NCBI GenBank assembly: GCA_047971485.1
Contig: JBKDZR010000024.1
Coordinates: 1-17,190, forward strand
Direction: 5' to 3'
DNA: 17,190 nt
From: JBKDZR01 sp047971485
GTDB taxonomy: Bacteria; Pseudomonadota; Alphaproteobacteria; Rhodobacterales; Rhodobacteraceae
In this document: in pieces, positions 1-5,548 of the stretch
Numbering within the stretch: position 1 is the first letter of the stretch
How the letters are laid out: every line of letters begins with the position of its first letter
Position numbers and translations under genes: made by a program
The notes under the pieces: generated by a model
Seen by the model: the letters and a program-made list of their open reading frames with translations, nothing else
What the model was told of the DNA's origin: nothing
The model's database searches: none

Positions 1-102
1 GCCATCGCGGCCGGCGCCGACCACATCGTCGTCGGACGCCCGATCTGGCAGGCAAAGGATCCTGCAGCAGCGGCGCGGGCGATTCTGGCGGAACTGTCCT
101 GA
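1..102 (+). CDS. pyrF: Orotidine 5'-phosphate decarboxylase, C-terminal end (partial)
   Basis: The window opens inside this gene. The last 33 residues are visible, reading in frame 1 to a TGA at 100-102. The family decarboxylates OMP to UMP, the last step of de novo pyrimidine synthesis, in the cytoplasm. The visible part contains the phosphate-binding loop of the TIM barrel: a GADHIVVGRPIW stretch, whose G-x-D-x-I-V-V-G-R-P-I pattern is the final conserved PyrF motif, followed by an alanine-rich terminal helix ending in AILAEL. The catalytic Asp/Lys motifs lie upstream of the window and cannot be checked. A perfect hairpin begins at the stop codon. The assignment rests on a short tail, but the motif is characteristic. 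Confidence 0.85.
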   Translation, partial: AIAAGADHIVVGRPIWQAKDPAAAARAILAELS

Positions 103-120
103 GGCGGCCATCGCCGCCTC
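101..120 (+). terminator. Hairpin at the pyrF stop, terminator-like
   Basis: A perfect 8-bp GC-rich inverted repeat (GAGGCGGC / GCCGCCTC) encloses the 4-nt loop CATC and begins inside the pyrF stop codon. No T-run follows, so it does not fit a classic intrinsic terminator. It could act as a Rho-assisted terminator or protect the mRNA 3' end. The structure is seen directly; the role is inferred. Confidence 0.4.
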
Positions 121-133
121 GGATCTCAGCGTT

Positions 134-243
134 CTGCAGAAGCGGTTTTGTGGGCAAAGCTGTCGTTACCATCAGCAGAGCAAGCCGCGCCAGCGCCGGA
201 CCGGGGGCTGGCGCACCCAGCCTATGAACGGCGCGATTTATGG
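134..243 (+). repeat. Dispersed intergenic repeat, copy 1 (diverged)
   Basis: Positions 142-167 match 17058-17083 in the same orientation at 22 of 26 bases. The similarity continues more weakly through a CTGGCGC block (208-214 versus 17148-17154) and a following GCC...CGC...TGG pattern. An internal perfect 8-bp stem, GCGCCAGC (187-194) with GCTGGCGC (207-214), could form a hairpin with a 12-nt loop. The copy faces copy 2, so together they make a long imperfect palindrome. It is more degenerate and apparently shorter than the copy at the window end. Confidence 0.6.
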
Positions 244-265
244 TGGCCGTGGTAGCGCGACCTTA

Positions 266-390
266 GAACTTTGCGCTTACATCAGCCAAAGCGCCAGACC
301 GGTGGGGCGGTCCGGCGCTGGCGCGGCGCCCTTCGGGCTTGTCCCGCGCCGGGAGGGGGCAACGGTCAGAATGGCCTCAAAGCCGCCATT
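266..390 (-). repeat. Dispersed intergenic repeat, copy 2 (inverted relative to copies 1 and 3)
   Basis: This copy matches the reverse complement of 17057-17180. Four collinear exact blocks match at nearly identical spacing: 290-306 with 17139-17155 (17 bp), 319-331 with 17114-17126 (13 bp), 334-350 with 17093-17109 (17 bp) and 378-387 with 17057-17066 (10 bp). The outer part (267-283) also resembles the mirrored end of copy 3. It lies between pyrF and the lipoprotein gene, outside any coding region. It appears to belong to a non-coding repeat family with hairpin-forming GC blocks. I cannot name the family from sequence alone. Confidence 0.8.
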
Positions 391-509
391 CATAAAGAAA
401 CACAGATCGATCTTCAGGGCATTGTAACATGTTCATGGGCAAAGAAGGGAACCGAAGGCCCTGCTGGCACGCTCTGTCCTTCGGCGTGTTTGTAAGGAGT
501 ACCAGATTG

Positions 510-887
510 ATGCCCAAGACCGCTATCGCCATGCTTGCCCTCTTGCTTGCCTGTACCGGCTGCGCGACCCTCACCAATGACAGCAATATTCCCGTGGCCT
601 TGTCGTTCAGCACCGGCGAGGCCGGCATGTGCAAACTCAGCAACAAGCGGCAAACCCAGCAGGTCGCCATACCCAACACCGCTTCCGTTCGCCGATCGGA
701 TGACAACCTGCAATATGATTGCAAGACTGAGAATGGCAATGAAGCCGTTGGGGCCATCCCCAGCACCATGGGCAGCAAGATCGTGGCCAGTGCCGTCTTC
801 CTGGATTTCGGCATCGTCGATTCCATTACCGACAAGCACCGCGAATATCCGGCCAGCTTCGTCATTCCCGTTCAGAACAAACGCTGA
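510..887 (+). CDS. Small putative lipoprotein, function unknown
   Basis: This 125-residue protein begins at the ATG at 510, chosen because AAGGAGT at 494-500 lies 9 nt upstream. An in-frame ATG at 429 lacks such a site and would bury the signal peptide. The N-terminus is a type II signal peptide: one lysine, a hydrophobic run (AIAMLALLLA), then a cysteine cluster (CTGC, residues 15-18) that supplies the lipidated Cys. The mature part holds two further cysteines (about 40 and 70) that could form a disulfide, and a hydrophobic stretch near KIVASAVFLDFGIVDSITDKHREYP. This pattern recalls short envelope lipoproteins of unknown function found in proteobacteria. GC content is visibly lower than in the neighbouring genes, and the gene sits beside repeats, so horizontal origin is possible. 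No function is assigned. Confidence 0.8.
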   Translation: MPKTAIAMLALLLACTGCATLTNDSNIPVALSFSTGEAGMCKLSNKRQTQQVAIPNTASVRRSDDNLQYDCKTENGNEAVGAIPSTMGSKIVASAVFLDFGIVDSITDKHREYPASFVIPVQNKR

Positions 888-936
888 CCCCCGAACTGGC
901 TGGGAAAAGTGGCATGGGGCGCTTAAAGTATTTCAA

Positions 937-958
937 GAAAAAGTTGATAGACTTTTTC
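937..958. repeat. AT-rich inverted repeat downstream of the lipoprotein gene
   Basis: A perfect 8-bp inverted repeat (GAAAAAGT / ACTTTTTC) surrounds a 6-nt loop. Outer arms ATTTC (930-934) and GAAAT (965-969) extend the symmetry imperfectly. The descending arm contains five Ts, so the structure could act as a weak terminator for the lipoprotein transcript. Equally, it could be an operator in front of dinB. It stands out because the surrounding DNA is GC-rich. Confidence 0.45.
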
Positions 959-988
959 GGTTAAGAAATGCGTAAAATCAAAACTTGT

Positions 989-1023
989 AGCGCTTCAGAT
1001 GAGGCAACTTTCCAGAAAGCGCT
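989..1023. promoter_or_regulatory. Inverted repeat upstream of dinB, possible operator
   Basis: AGCGCTT (989-995) and AAGCGCT (1017-1023) form a perfect 7-bp inverted repeat separated by 21 nt, ending 37 bp before the dinB ATG. It could be a two-half-site operator or a leader hairpin. It does not match the alphaproteobacterial LexA pattern (GTTC-N7-GTTC). Function is inferred from symmetry and position only. Confidence 0.3.
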
Positions 1024-1060
1024 ATAGACCCCCAAAACGTACCGCAAACCGGTTCTCCCG

Positions 1061-2314
1061 ATGCCCGCCCTTTGCCGCGACTGTCTGACCCGCTTTGATC
1101 ATGGCGCCCGCTGCCCGGCCTGCGGGCGGCCCCGGGTGGTATCGCATCCCGAACTGCACAGCTTGTCCATCGCCCATATGGATTGCGATGCGTTCTATGC
1201 CTCGGTCGAAAAACGTGACAACCCGGATCTGCGCGACAAGGCGGTGATCATCGGCGGCGGGCGGCGGGGTGTGGTCTCAACCGCCTGCTACATCGCCCGG
1301 ATCAAAGGGGTGCGCTCGGCCATGCCCATGTTCCAGGCACTGAAACTGTGCCCCGAGGCGGTAGTGCTGCCGCCACGGTTTCCCGCCTATGTCGAGGCCT
1401 CGCGCGCCATCCGCGCGATGATGGACGACCTGACCCCGGCGGTTGAACCCCTGTCCCTGGATGAGGCCTTTCTGGATCTCACCGGGACAGCCCGTCTGCA
1501 TGGCGCCTCGCCCGCCGTGCTGCTGGCCCGGCTGGTCAAGCGGATGCAGGACGAGTTGGGTCTGAGCGGATCCATCGGCCTGTCCCATAACAAGTTCCTG
1601 GCCAAGGTCGCCTCGGATCTGGACAAGCCACGCGGATTTTCGGTGATCGGCAGGGCGGAAACGGCGGATTTTCTGGCGGACAAACCCGTGCGCCTGATCT
1701 GGGGCGTGGGCGGGGCAACACAGGCTACGCTGGAAACCGCGGGCATCCGCACCTTCACCGACCTGCGCCGCTGGGACCGGCGCGATCTGCATGCCCGCTT
1801 CGGCAGTTTCGGCGACCGCCTCTGGCACCTGGCGCGGGGCGAAGACAACCGCCCCGTCTCGGCCAATGCCCCGGTCAAGTCGATCAGTTCCGAAACCACT
1901 TTCCCCGAGAACACGGCCGACCCTGAGATCCTGGACGGCCATCTCTGGCGCCTGGCGGAACGAACGGCGGACCGTGCCAAAGCCCAGGGCCGCGCCGGGC
2001 GGGTTGTCATCCTGAAGCTGAAAACCGACCGCTTCGCCCAGATCACCCGCCGCCAGACCTTGCCCGATCCCACGCAGCTGGCCGACCGCATCTATCGCAC
2101 CGCGCGCACGCTGTTCGACCAGGTCGACCGCGCCGGGCCCTACCGGCTGATCGGGGTTGGCCTGTCAGATATCGTCCCGGCCACCGATGCCGACCGGGCC
2201 AGCGATCTGCTGGACCCCGATGCCCAACGCCGGGCCGCCGCCGAGCGGGCCACCGATGCAATCCGCGCCCGGTTCGGCAGGACCGCCATCGTCAAGGGCC
2301 GAGCGCTGCGCTGA
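1061..2314 (+). CDS. dinB: DNA polymerase IV (Y-family), DinB
   Basis: This 417-residue protein is a translesion polymerase that copies damaged templates with low fidelity. After an N-terminal extension with four cysteines (C5, C8, C18, C21; a C-x2-C-x9-C-x2-C pattern suggesting a zinc knuckle), the palm begins with MDCDAFYASVE (residues 40-50). D41 corresponds to E. coli D8, and Y46 lies at the F13 steric-gate position. The second metal-binding motif is SLDEAFLD (132-139; D134, E135). The fingers motif with C76-Y77 (STACYIAR) and the helix-hairpin-helix region (VRLIWGVGG) follow, then the little-finger domain. The C-terminus ends in VKGRALR and shows no obvious QLxLF-type beta-clamp peptide. 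Bases before the ATG show no clear Shine-Dalgarno sequence and no recognisable LexA box. It converges on the next gene. Confidence 0.93.
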   Translation: MPALCRDCLTRFDHGARCPACGRPRVVSHPELHSLSIAHMDCDAFYASVEKRDNPDLRDKAVIIGGGRRGVVSTACYIARIKGVRSAMPMFQALKLCPEAVVLPPRFPAYVEASRAIRAMMDDLTPAVEPLSLDEAFLDLTGTARLHGASPAVLLARLVKRMQDELGLSGSIGLSHNKFLAKVASDLDKPRGFSVIGRAETADFLADKPVRLIWGVGGATQATLETAGIRTFTDLRRWDRRDLHARFGSFGDRLWHLARGEDNRPVSANAPVKSISSETTFPENTADPEILDGHLWRLAERTADRAKAQGRAGRVVILKLKTDRFAQITRRQTLPDPTQLADRIYRTARTLFDQVDRAGPYRLIGVGLSDIVPATDADRASDLLDPDAQRRAAAERATDAIRARFGRTAIVKGRALR

Positions 2315-2371
2315 TCCAGCGCCTGTCGCGTTCTCTGACATTCACGTGCACGCCCCAACCATTTGATCCCG

Positions 2372-2408
2372 CCTGTTCGCAGCACCCAAAACAGGTGCTA
2401 CTTTTGGG
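2372..2408. terminator. Overlapping hairpins between convergent genes
   Basis: Several mutually exclusive stems occupy the 104-bp convergent gap after dinB: AGCACC (2381-2386) with GGTGCT (2394-2399), CCCAAAA (2385-2391) with TTTTGGG (2402-2408), and CCTGTT (2372-2377) with AACAGG (2390-2395). The second stem places four Ts on its right arm for plus-strand transcripts and four A's on its left arm, which read as Ts on the minus strand. A bidirectional terminator is plausible, but no strong T-tract confirms it. Confidence 0.35.
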
Positions 2409-2418
2409 CCTACACGCG

Positions 2419-3270
2419 CTATTCCGCCGCCAGCGGCACCTGCGCCGCCCCCAGATCAATGATCCCGGCCATGATCCGGCGCATCGTCGCGCGGAGGGTT
2501 TCAAAGTTCGGGCGCTTCATGATCTGCCGTTCATCCATGTAAAGCGCCCGGTCGATCTCAACCTGGATCACATGCTGGTCCTGCCCGGGACGACCGTAAC
2601 GTTGTGTGACATAGGCCCCGGCAAAGGGTGTGTTGCGGGCCACGCGCAACCCTTCGGCCTGAAAGAGCGCCGCGATTTCATCGACAATCGTACCATCGGC
2701 AGCCGCCCCGAAACGATCCCCGAGAACCACATCCGGCGTGCCTGCACTGTTCTGGCTGAATTCGACAATCGCGTCATGGGGCATGGAGTGGCTGTCGATC
2801 AGGATCGCACGGCCAAACCGGGCCACATGTTCGGCCATCAGATCGCGCAGCATCGCGTGATACGGCACCCAATGGGTCGCGATCCGGGCCTGGGCCTCGG
2901 CTAGGGGGATCTTTCCGCGATAGATCGCCTGGCCATTGGCCACCACCCGGGGAATCACTCCCAATCCGGAATTGACCCTGGGGTTGTGGATCAGACGGCG
3001 GACCCCATCGATCACCGCAGGGTCCAGTTCATCCGCCCCACGATTGAGATCGACATAGGCACGCGGCGTCCTGGCCAACAACAGCGCCGCCCCCAACGCC
3101 GGCGCATCGCCCACCAGTTGATCCATGAACGCATCTTCGGATGAGCGCAGCGCAGTTTCCGACAACTCGGTACGCGCCAGCAGATCATGGGGATAATCGC
3201 GACCACTGTGGGGCGAGGCGAACAGCACCCCGCCACGGGGTATCGCCGGTCTCAGAAGATCATAGGTCAC
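2419..3270 (-). CDS. N-formylglutamate amidohydrolase family protein
   Basis: This is a 283-residue member of the N-formylglutamate amidohydrolase family (FGase, Pfam PF05013), zinc-dependent amidases best known from one route of histidine breakdown (N-formylglutamate to glutamate and formate). Visible motifs are SPHSGRDYP (residues 19-27), DLNRG (74-78) and IDSHSMP (158-164), which carry the histidines and acidic residues expected to bind metal. The first in-frame GTG, at 3279, sits only 1 nt from the AAGGAG at 3281-3286. The GTG at 3270 has a 10-nt spacing and gives MTYDLLRP, the usual family N-terminus, so I chose it. No hut genes are visible next to it, so the substrate is open: many paralogues are annotated by family only. 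It is transcribed toward dinB and away from the tRNA. Confidence 0.88.
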   Translation of the reverse strand: MTYDLLRPAIPRGGVLFASPHSGRDYPHDLLARTELSETALRSSEDAFMDQLVGDAPALGAALLLARTPRAYVDLNRGADELDPAVIDGVRRLIHNPRVNSGLGVIPRVVANGQAIYRGKIPLAEAQARIATHWVPYHAMLRDLMAEHVARFGRAILIDSHSMPHDAIVEFSQNSAGTPDVVLGDRFGAAADGTIVDEIAALFQAEGLRVARNTPFAGAYVTQRYGRPGQDQHVIQVEIDRALYMDERQIMKRPNFETLRATMRRIMAGIIDLGAAQVPLAAE

Positions 3271-3331
3271 GCGACGCACACTCCTTTTATGCCGATATCA
3301 TAGACGGGATTTGTTCGGGGCCAAAAGGCTC

Positions 3332-3360
3332 TTGAACCCCATATCGATTCACTCTAAAGA
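3332..3360 (+). promoter_or_regulatory. Possible promoter for the tRNA-Val/rpmJ unit
   Basis: TTGAAC (3332-3337) and TAAAGA (3355-3360) are separated by 17 bp in the gap between divergent units. Both are near sigma-70 consensus hexamers, but they lie about 95 bp before the tRNA, implying a long 5' leader. The match is moderate and other start sites cannot be excluded. Confidence 0.3.
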
Positions 3361-3391
3361 CGCTCCACCGGCGCGGAGAGATCCGCGTCTT
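3357..3391 (+). other. Leader hairpins upstream of tRNA-Val
   Basis: GGCGCGGA (3370-3377) pairs with TCCGCGTC (3382-3389), with one G-U pair, closed by the GNRA-type tetraloop GAGA. An alternative pairing AAGACGC (3357-3363) with GCGTCTT (3385-3391) is mutually exclusive with its base. If transcription starts near 3365, the tetraloop hairpin would form close to the 5' end of the transcript, where it might guide processing or antitermination. The role is inferred. Confidence 0.3.
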
Positions 3392-3454
3392 GTGCATTTC
3401 GGGCCGGGCCCGGGACGTACAAGAGGCATCCATAAGGGGATCTTTGGCCGGTAC

Positions 3455-3529
<75 letters not shown>

Positions 3530-3605
3530 TTGAACCGGCAGCCTTTCGGGGCGGTCATCAGGAAACACGGCGCAATCGCCGCGCCGCGACGAATTGGAGA
3601 AGGCC

Positions 3606-3731
3606 ATGAAGGTCAGAAACTCGCTTCGCTCGCTCAAGCAGCGTCACCGCGATTGCCGCGTCGTGCGCCGCAAGGGCCGGGTCTATGTGATCAACAAGAC
3701 CCAGAAACGGTTCAAGGCGCGTCAGGGCTGA
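3606..3731 (+). CDS. rpmJ: 50S ribosomal protein L36 (41-residue, zinc-free type)
   Basis: This small basic protein of the large ribosomal subunit reads MKVRNSLRSLKQRHRDC at its start and ends in KTQKRFKARQG. It is 41 residues long and rich in Lys/Arg, as expected for an rRNA-binding protein. The zinc-ribbon residues of the classical 37-38-residue L36 (three Cys and one His) are absent; only C17 remains. It therefore belongs to the longer, zinc-independent type (YkgO-like), which is the usual form in many alphaproteobacteria. GGAGAAGG lies 2-3 nt before the ATG, rather close; an upstream-shifted start is not available in frame. It follows tRNA-Val(GAC) and is followed by a strong intrinsic terminator. 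Confidence 0.95.
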   Translation: MKVRNSLRSLKQRHRDCRVVRRKGRVYVINKTQKRFKARQG

Positions 3732-3764
3732 TCCCTCGGGATTTATCTCTGTGCACCGAACAGA

Positions 3765-3794
3765 AGAAAAGCCGCCCTTCGGGGCGGCTTTTCT
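3765..3794. terminator. Strong intrinsic terminator, bidirectional
   Basis: A 13-bp perfect stem AGAAAAGCCGCCC / GGGCGGCTTTTCT is closed by a TTCG loop (CGAA on the other strand). The plus strand ends in TTTTCTGTTT and the minus strand in TTTTCTTCTG. It lies 33 bp after rpmJ and is well placed to stop transcripts arriving from rpmJ and from the minus-strand DUF3775 gene. Confidence 0.92.
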
Positions 3795-3918
3795 GTTTGC
3801 GGGCCAGAGGTTTTATGTGGACCAGGGCCCCGAAAAAAAGGGGGGGTACGGCCCATCACAGGACCGGCCATATCCCGCCAACGGGGCAGCAGGGCCAAGG
3901 CCCCGCGCAACGGCAGGG

Positions 3919-4296
3919 TCAGTACACCCCGTCCTCGGCCGCACCGGGATCAATGCCCAAGGCCTCCAACCCGGCCTCAAGATAATCGGCCAGATTGGGG
4001 ATCCCGATCAGATAACCCGAGGTCTTGTTCACGGCTTCCTGACGTGCGGTCTGCAGGGCCTCGGGATATTCCTCGGGGCCGAAATCCTCGCGCCCGATCC
4101 AGGTCAGCGCAACCAGAGCAGCCTGCTGATCCTCATAGAGATCATCGACAAAGCTGCGAAATTCATGCGCGGCCAGCGGTCCTGCCGAGCGGTCACGCAC
4201 CCCGTCATGGGCCCCGATTGCCCCCTGTTCCTGGATTTCACGGGCCAACAAGATGACGCGCGCCACATCGTCAACGGAAATGTCGATTTCAGCCAT
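3919..4296 (-). CDS. DUF3775 domain-containing protein
   Basis: This 125-residue acidic protein has the pattern of the DUF3775 family as I know it from Rhodobacterales. It starts MAEIDISVDDVARVILLARE. The middle carries an EFRSFVDDLYEDQQAALVALTWIGREDF core, and the tail ends YLIGIPNLADYLEAGLEALGI. No signal peptide, membrane segment or catalytic motif is visible, so it is probably a small helical cytoplasmic protein of unknown function. The ATG at 4296 is chosen because AGGAGG lies a few nt upstream; an in-frame ATG at 4359 has no such site. It follows rmuC after 112 bp and may be the last gene of that operon or have its own promoter. Confidence 0.85.
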   Translation of the reverse strand: MAEIDISVDDVARVILLAREIQEQGAIGAHDGVRDRSAGPLAAHEFRSFVDDLYEDQQAALVALTWIGREDFGPEEYPEALQTARQEAVNKTSGYLIGIPNLADYLEAGLEALGIDPGAAEDGVY

Positions 4297-4408
4297 GATC
4301 CCTCCTGCGGCGGTCAGTGCCCCAACGCGACGGCGGATCCATCCCGGGGACATGAACACAGGTAATCACCGGAACCGGCCCCGGGCAAACGCTAATCGCG
4401 AAGACGGG

Positions 4409-5548
4409 TCATTCCGCCGCGTGGGGACGCTGCGTCCCTGCCTCGAAGTCAAAGCTTTCCAGCCGCCCGGCGCGGGTTGCGATCTTGCCGGTGCTGGTCA
4501 TCAATTCCGTCAGATCGGTGCGCGCCTGGGCGAAATGCCGGTCCAGCTTTTCGCTGCGCTCGGACAGGCGCCGCACATCCTGATGCAGGGCGGCCAGTTC
4601 CTTGCGGATCAGCCCGGCCTGTTCACGCATCCGCACATCTTTCAGGACGGATCGCAGCGTGTTCAACGTTGCCATGCAGGTGGTGGGAGAGACCAGCCAG
4701 ACCCGCTGGGCGAAGCCTTCGCGGACGATATCGCCGAAACGGGCGTGCAATTCGGCGAAGACCGCTTCAGAGGGGACGAACATCAGCGCGCTGTCGGCGG
4801 TTTCACCCTTCAGGATGTAGCGTTCGGCAATCGCCCGGATATGGGTGCGCACGGCGTTGCGCATGGCGCGGCTGGCTGTGGTGCGTTCCTGATCGGTACT
4901 GGCCCGGACCAGGGCTTCATAGGGTTCCAGCGGAAACTTGGAATCGATGACGATCCGCCCCGGCGGGTTGGGCATTTCAATGACGCAATCGGCCCGCTTG
5001 CCGTTCGATAGCGTGACCTGGAACCCATAGGCATCCGCCGGCAACGCCTTGCGCACGATATCGGCCAGCTGGATTTCGCCAAAGGCGCCACGGGTTTGCT
5101 TGTTGGACAGGATATCCTGCAAGCCCAGCACATCGCCGGACAGTTTCTCGATATTGGCCTGGGCCTTGTCGATGGTTTCCAGCCTGGTCTGAAGCTCGCC
5201 CAGGCTGCGGGCCGTGCGGGTCGAGGCACCATGCAGGCTGTCGCCCATGGTGCGGGTGACCTCTTCCAGGCGGCGTTCCACGGCAGTGAGGATCTGGGCC
5301 TGCATCGCGGTTTGCGCCTGGGTGACCTGCGAAAGCCCCCCGGCCAGGCGGGTCTGGCCATCGGCCATGTCATTGAGGCGCTGGCCCACCTGATCAAGAT
5401 GGGCACTGATCGGTGCCGCCATCCGCGCCGAGCGCCCCGCCGCCCGCCAGATCAGGACCAGCAACAGAAAGACCACCAGCGCCGCGCCCATGAGAACAGT
5501 CTCCGGGGGCCATCCTTCGGGCAAACCCATATCCAGCCCCCCGGTCAT
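4409..5548 (-). CDS. rmuC: DNA recombination protein RmuC
   Basis: This 379-residue protein has the RmuC layout. A single N-terminal membrane helix (about residues 17-36) is followed by a long helical, probably coiled-coil segment (about 48-148) and then the RmuC domain with its nuclease-like fold. Motifs seen are SNKQTRGAFGEIQLADI (148-164, the GxxGE-type signature), RADCVIEM and VIDSKFPLEPY (200-210), plus VSPTTCMATL toward the end. RmuC limits DNA inversions at short inverted repeats, and its relation to the PD-(D/E)xK nucleases is inferred from fold comparison in the family. The ATG overlaps the mutL stop by four bases (ATGA), implying translational coupling. A second ATG at 5530 is preceded by a G-rich stretch and is an alternative start. 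Function in this organism is untested. Confidence 0.92.
   Translation of the reverse strand: MTGGLDMGLPEGWPPETVLMGAALVVFLLLVLIWRAAGRSARMAAPISAHLDQVGQRLNDMADGQTRLAGGLSQVTQAQTAMQAQILTAVERRLEEVTRTMGDSLHGASTRTARSLGELQTRLETIDKAQANIEKLSGDVLGLQDILSNKQTRGAFGEIQLADIVRKALPADAYGFQVTLSNGKRADCVIEMPNPPGRIVIDSKFPLEPYEALVRASTDQERTTASRAMRNAVRTHIRAIAERYILKGETADSALMFVPSEAVFAELHARFGDIVREGFAQRVWLVSPTTCMATLNTLRSVLKDVRMREQAGLIRKELAALHQDVRRLSERSEKLDRHFAQARTDLTELMTSTGKIATRAGRLESFDFEAGTQRPHAAE

Larger units (their letters stand above)
103..509. other. 407-bp intergenic region between pyrF and the lipoprotein gene
   Basis: I find no gene here. The stretch contains the pyrF-end hairpin, two facing copies of a dispersed repeat (about 134-243 and 266-390) and a leader of about 120 bp (391-509) in front of the lipoprotein gene. 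Short open frames in it fall inside the repeats, lack ribosome binding sites and resemble no protein family. I see no convincing -35/-10 pair in 391-493. Confidence 0.7.

Noticed and set aside
224..495. Short open frames in the intergenic repeat region
   Set aside because: They overlap non-coding repeat copies, lack ribosome binding sites and match no family.
1030..1060. Possible LexA box before dinB
   Set aside because: Only one GTTC half-site (1052-1055) is present; the matching half at N7 spacing reads ACCG.
3833..3847. A7-G7 homopolymer pair suggesting a phase-variable switch
   Set aside because: It lies between the terminator and the end of the DUF3775 gene, with no promoter or reading frame for it to switch.
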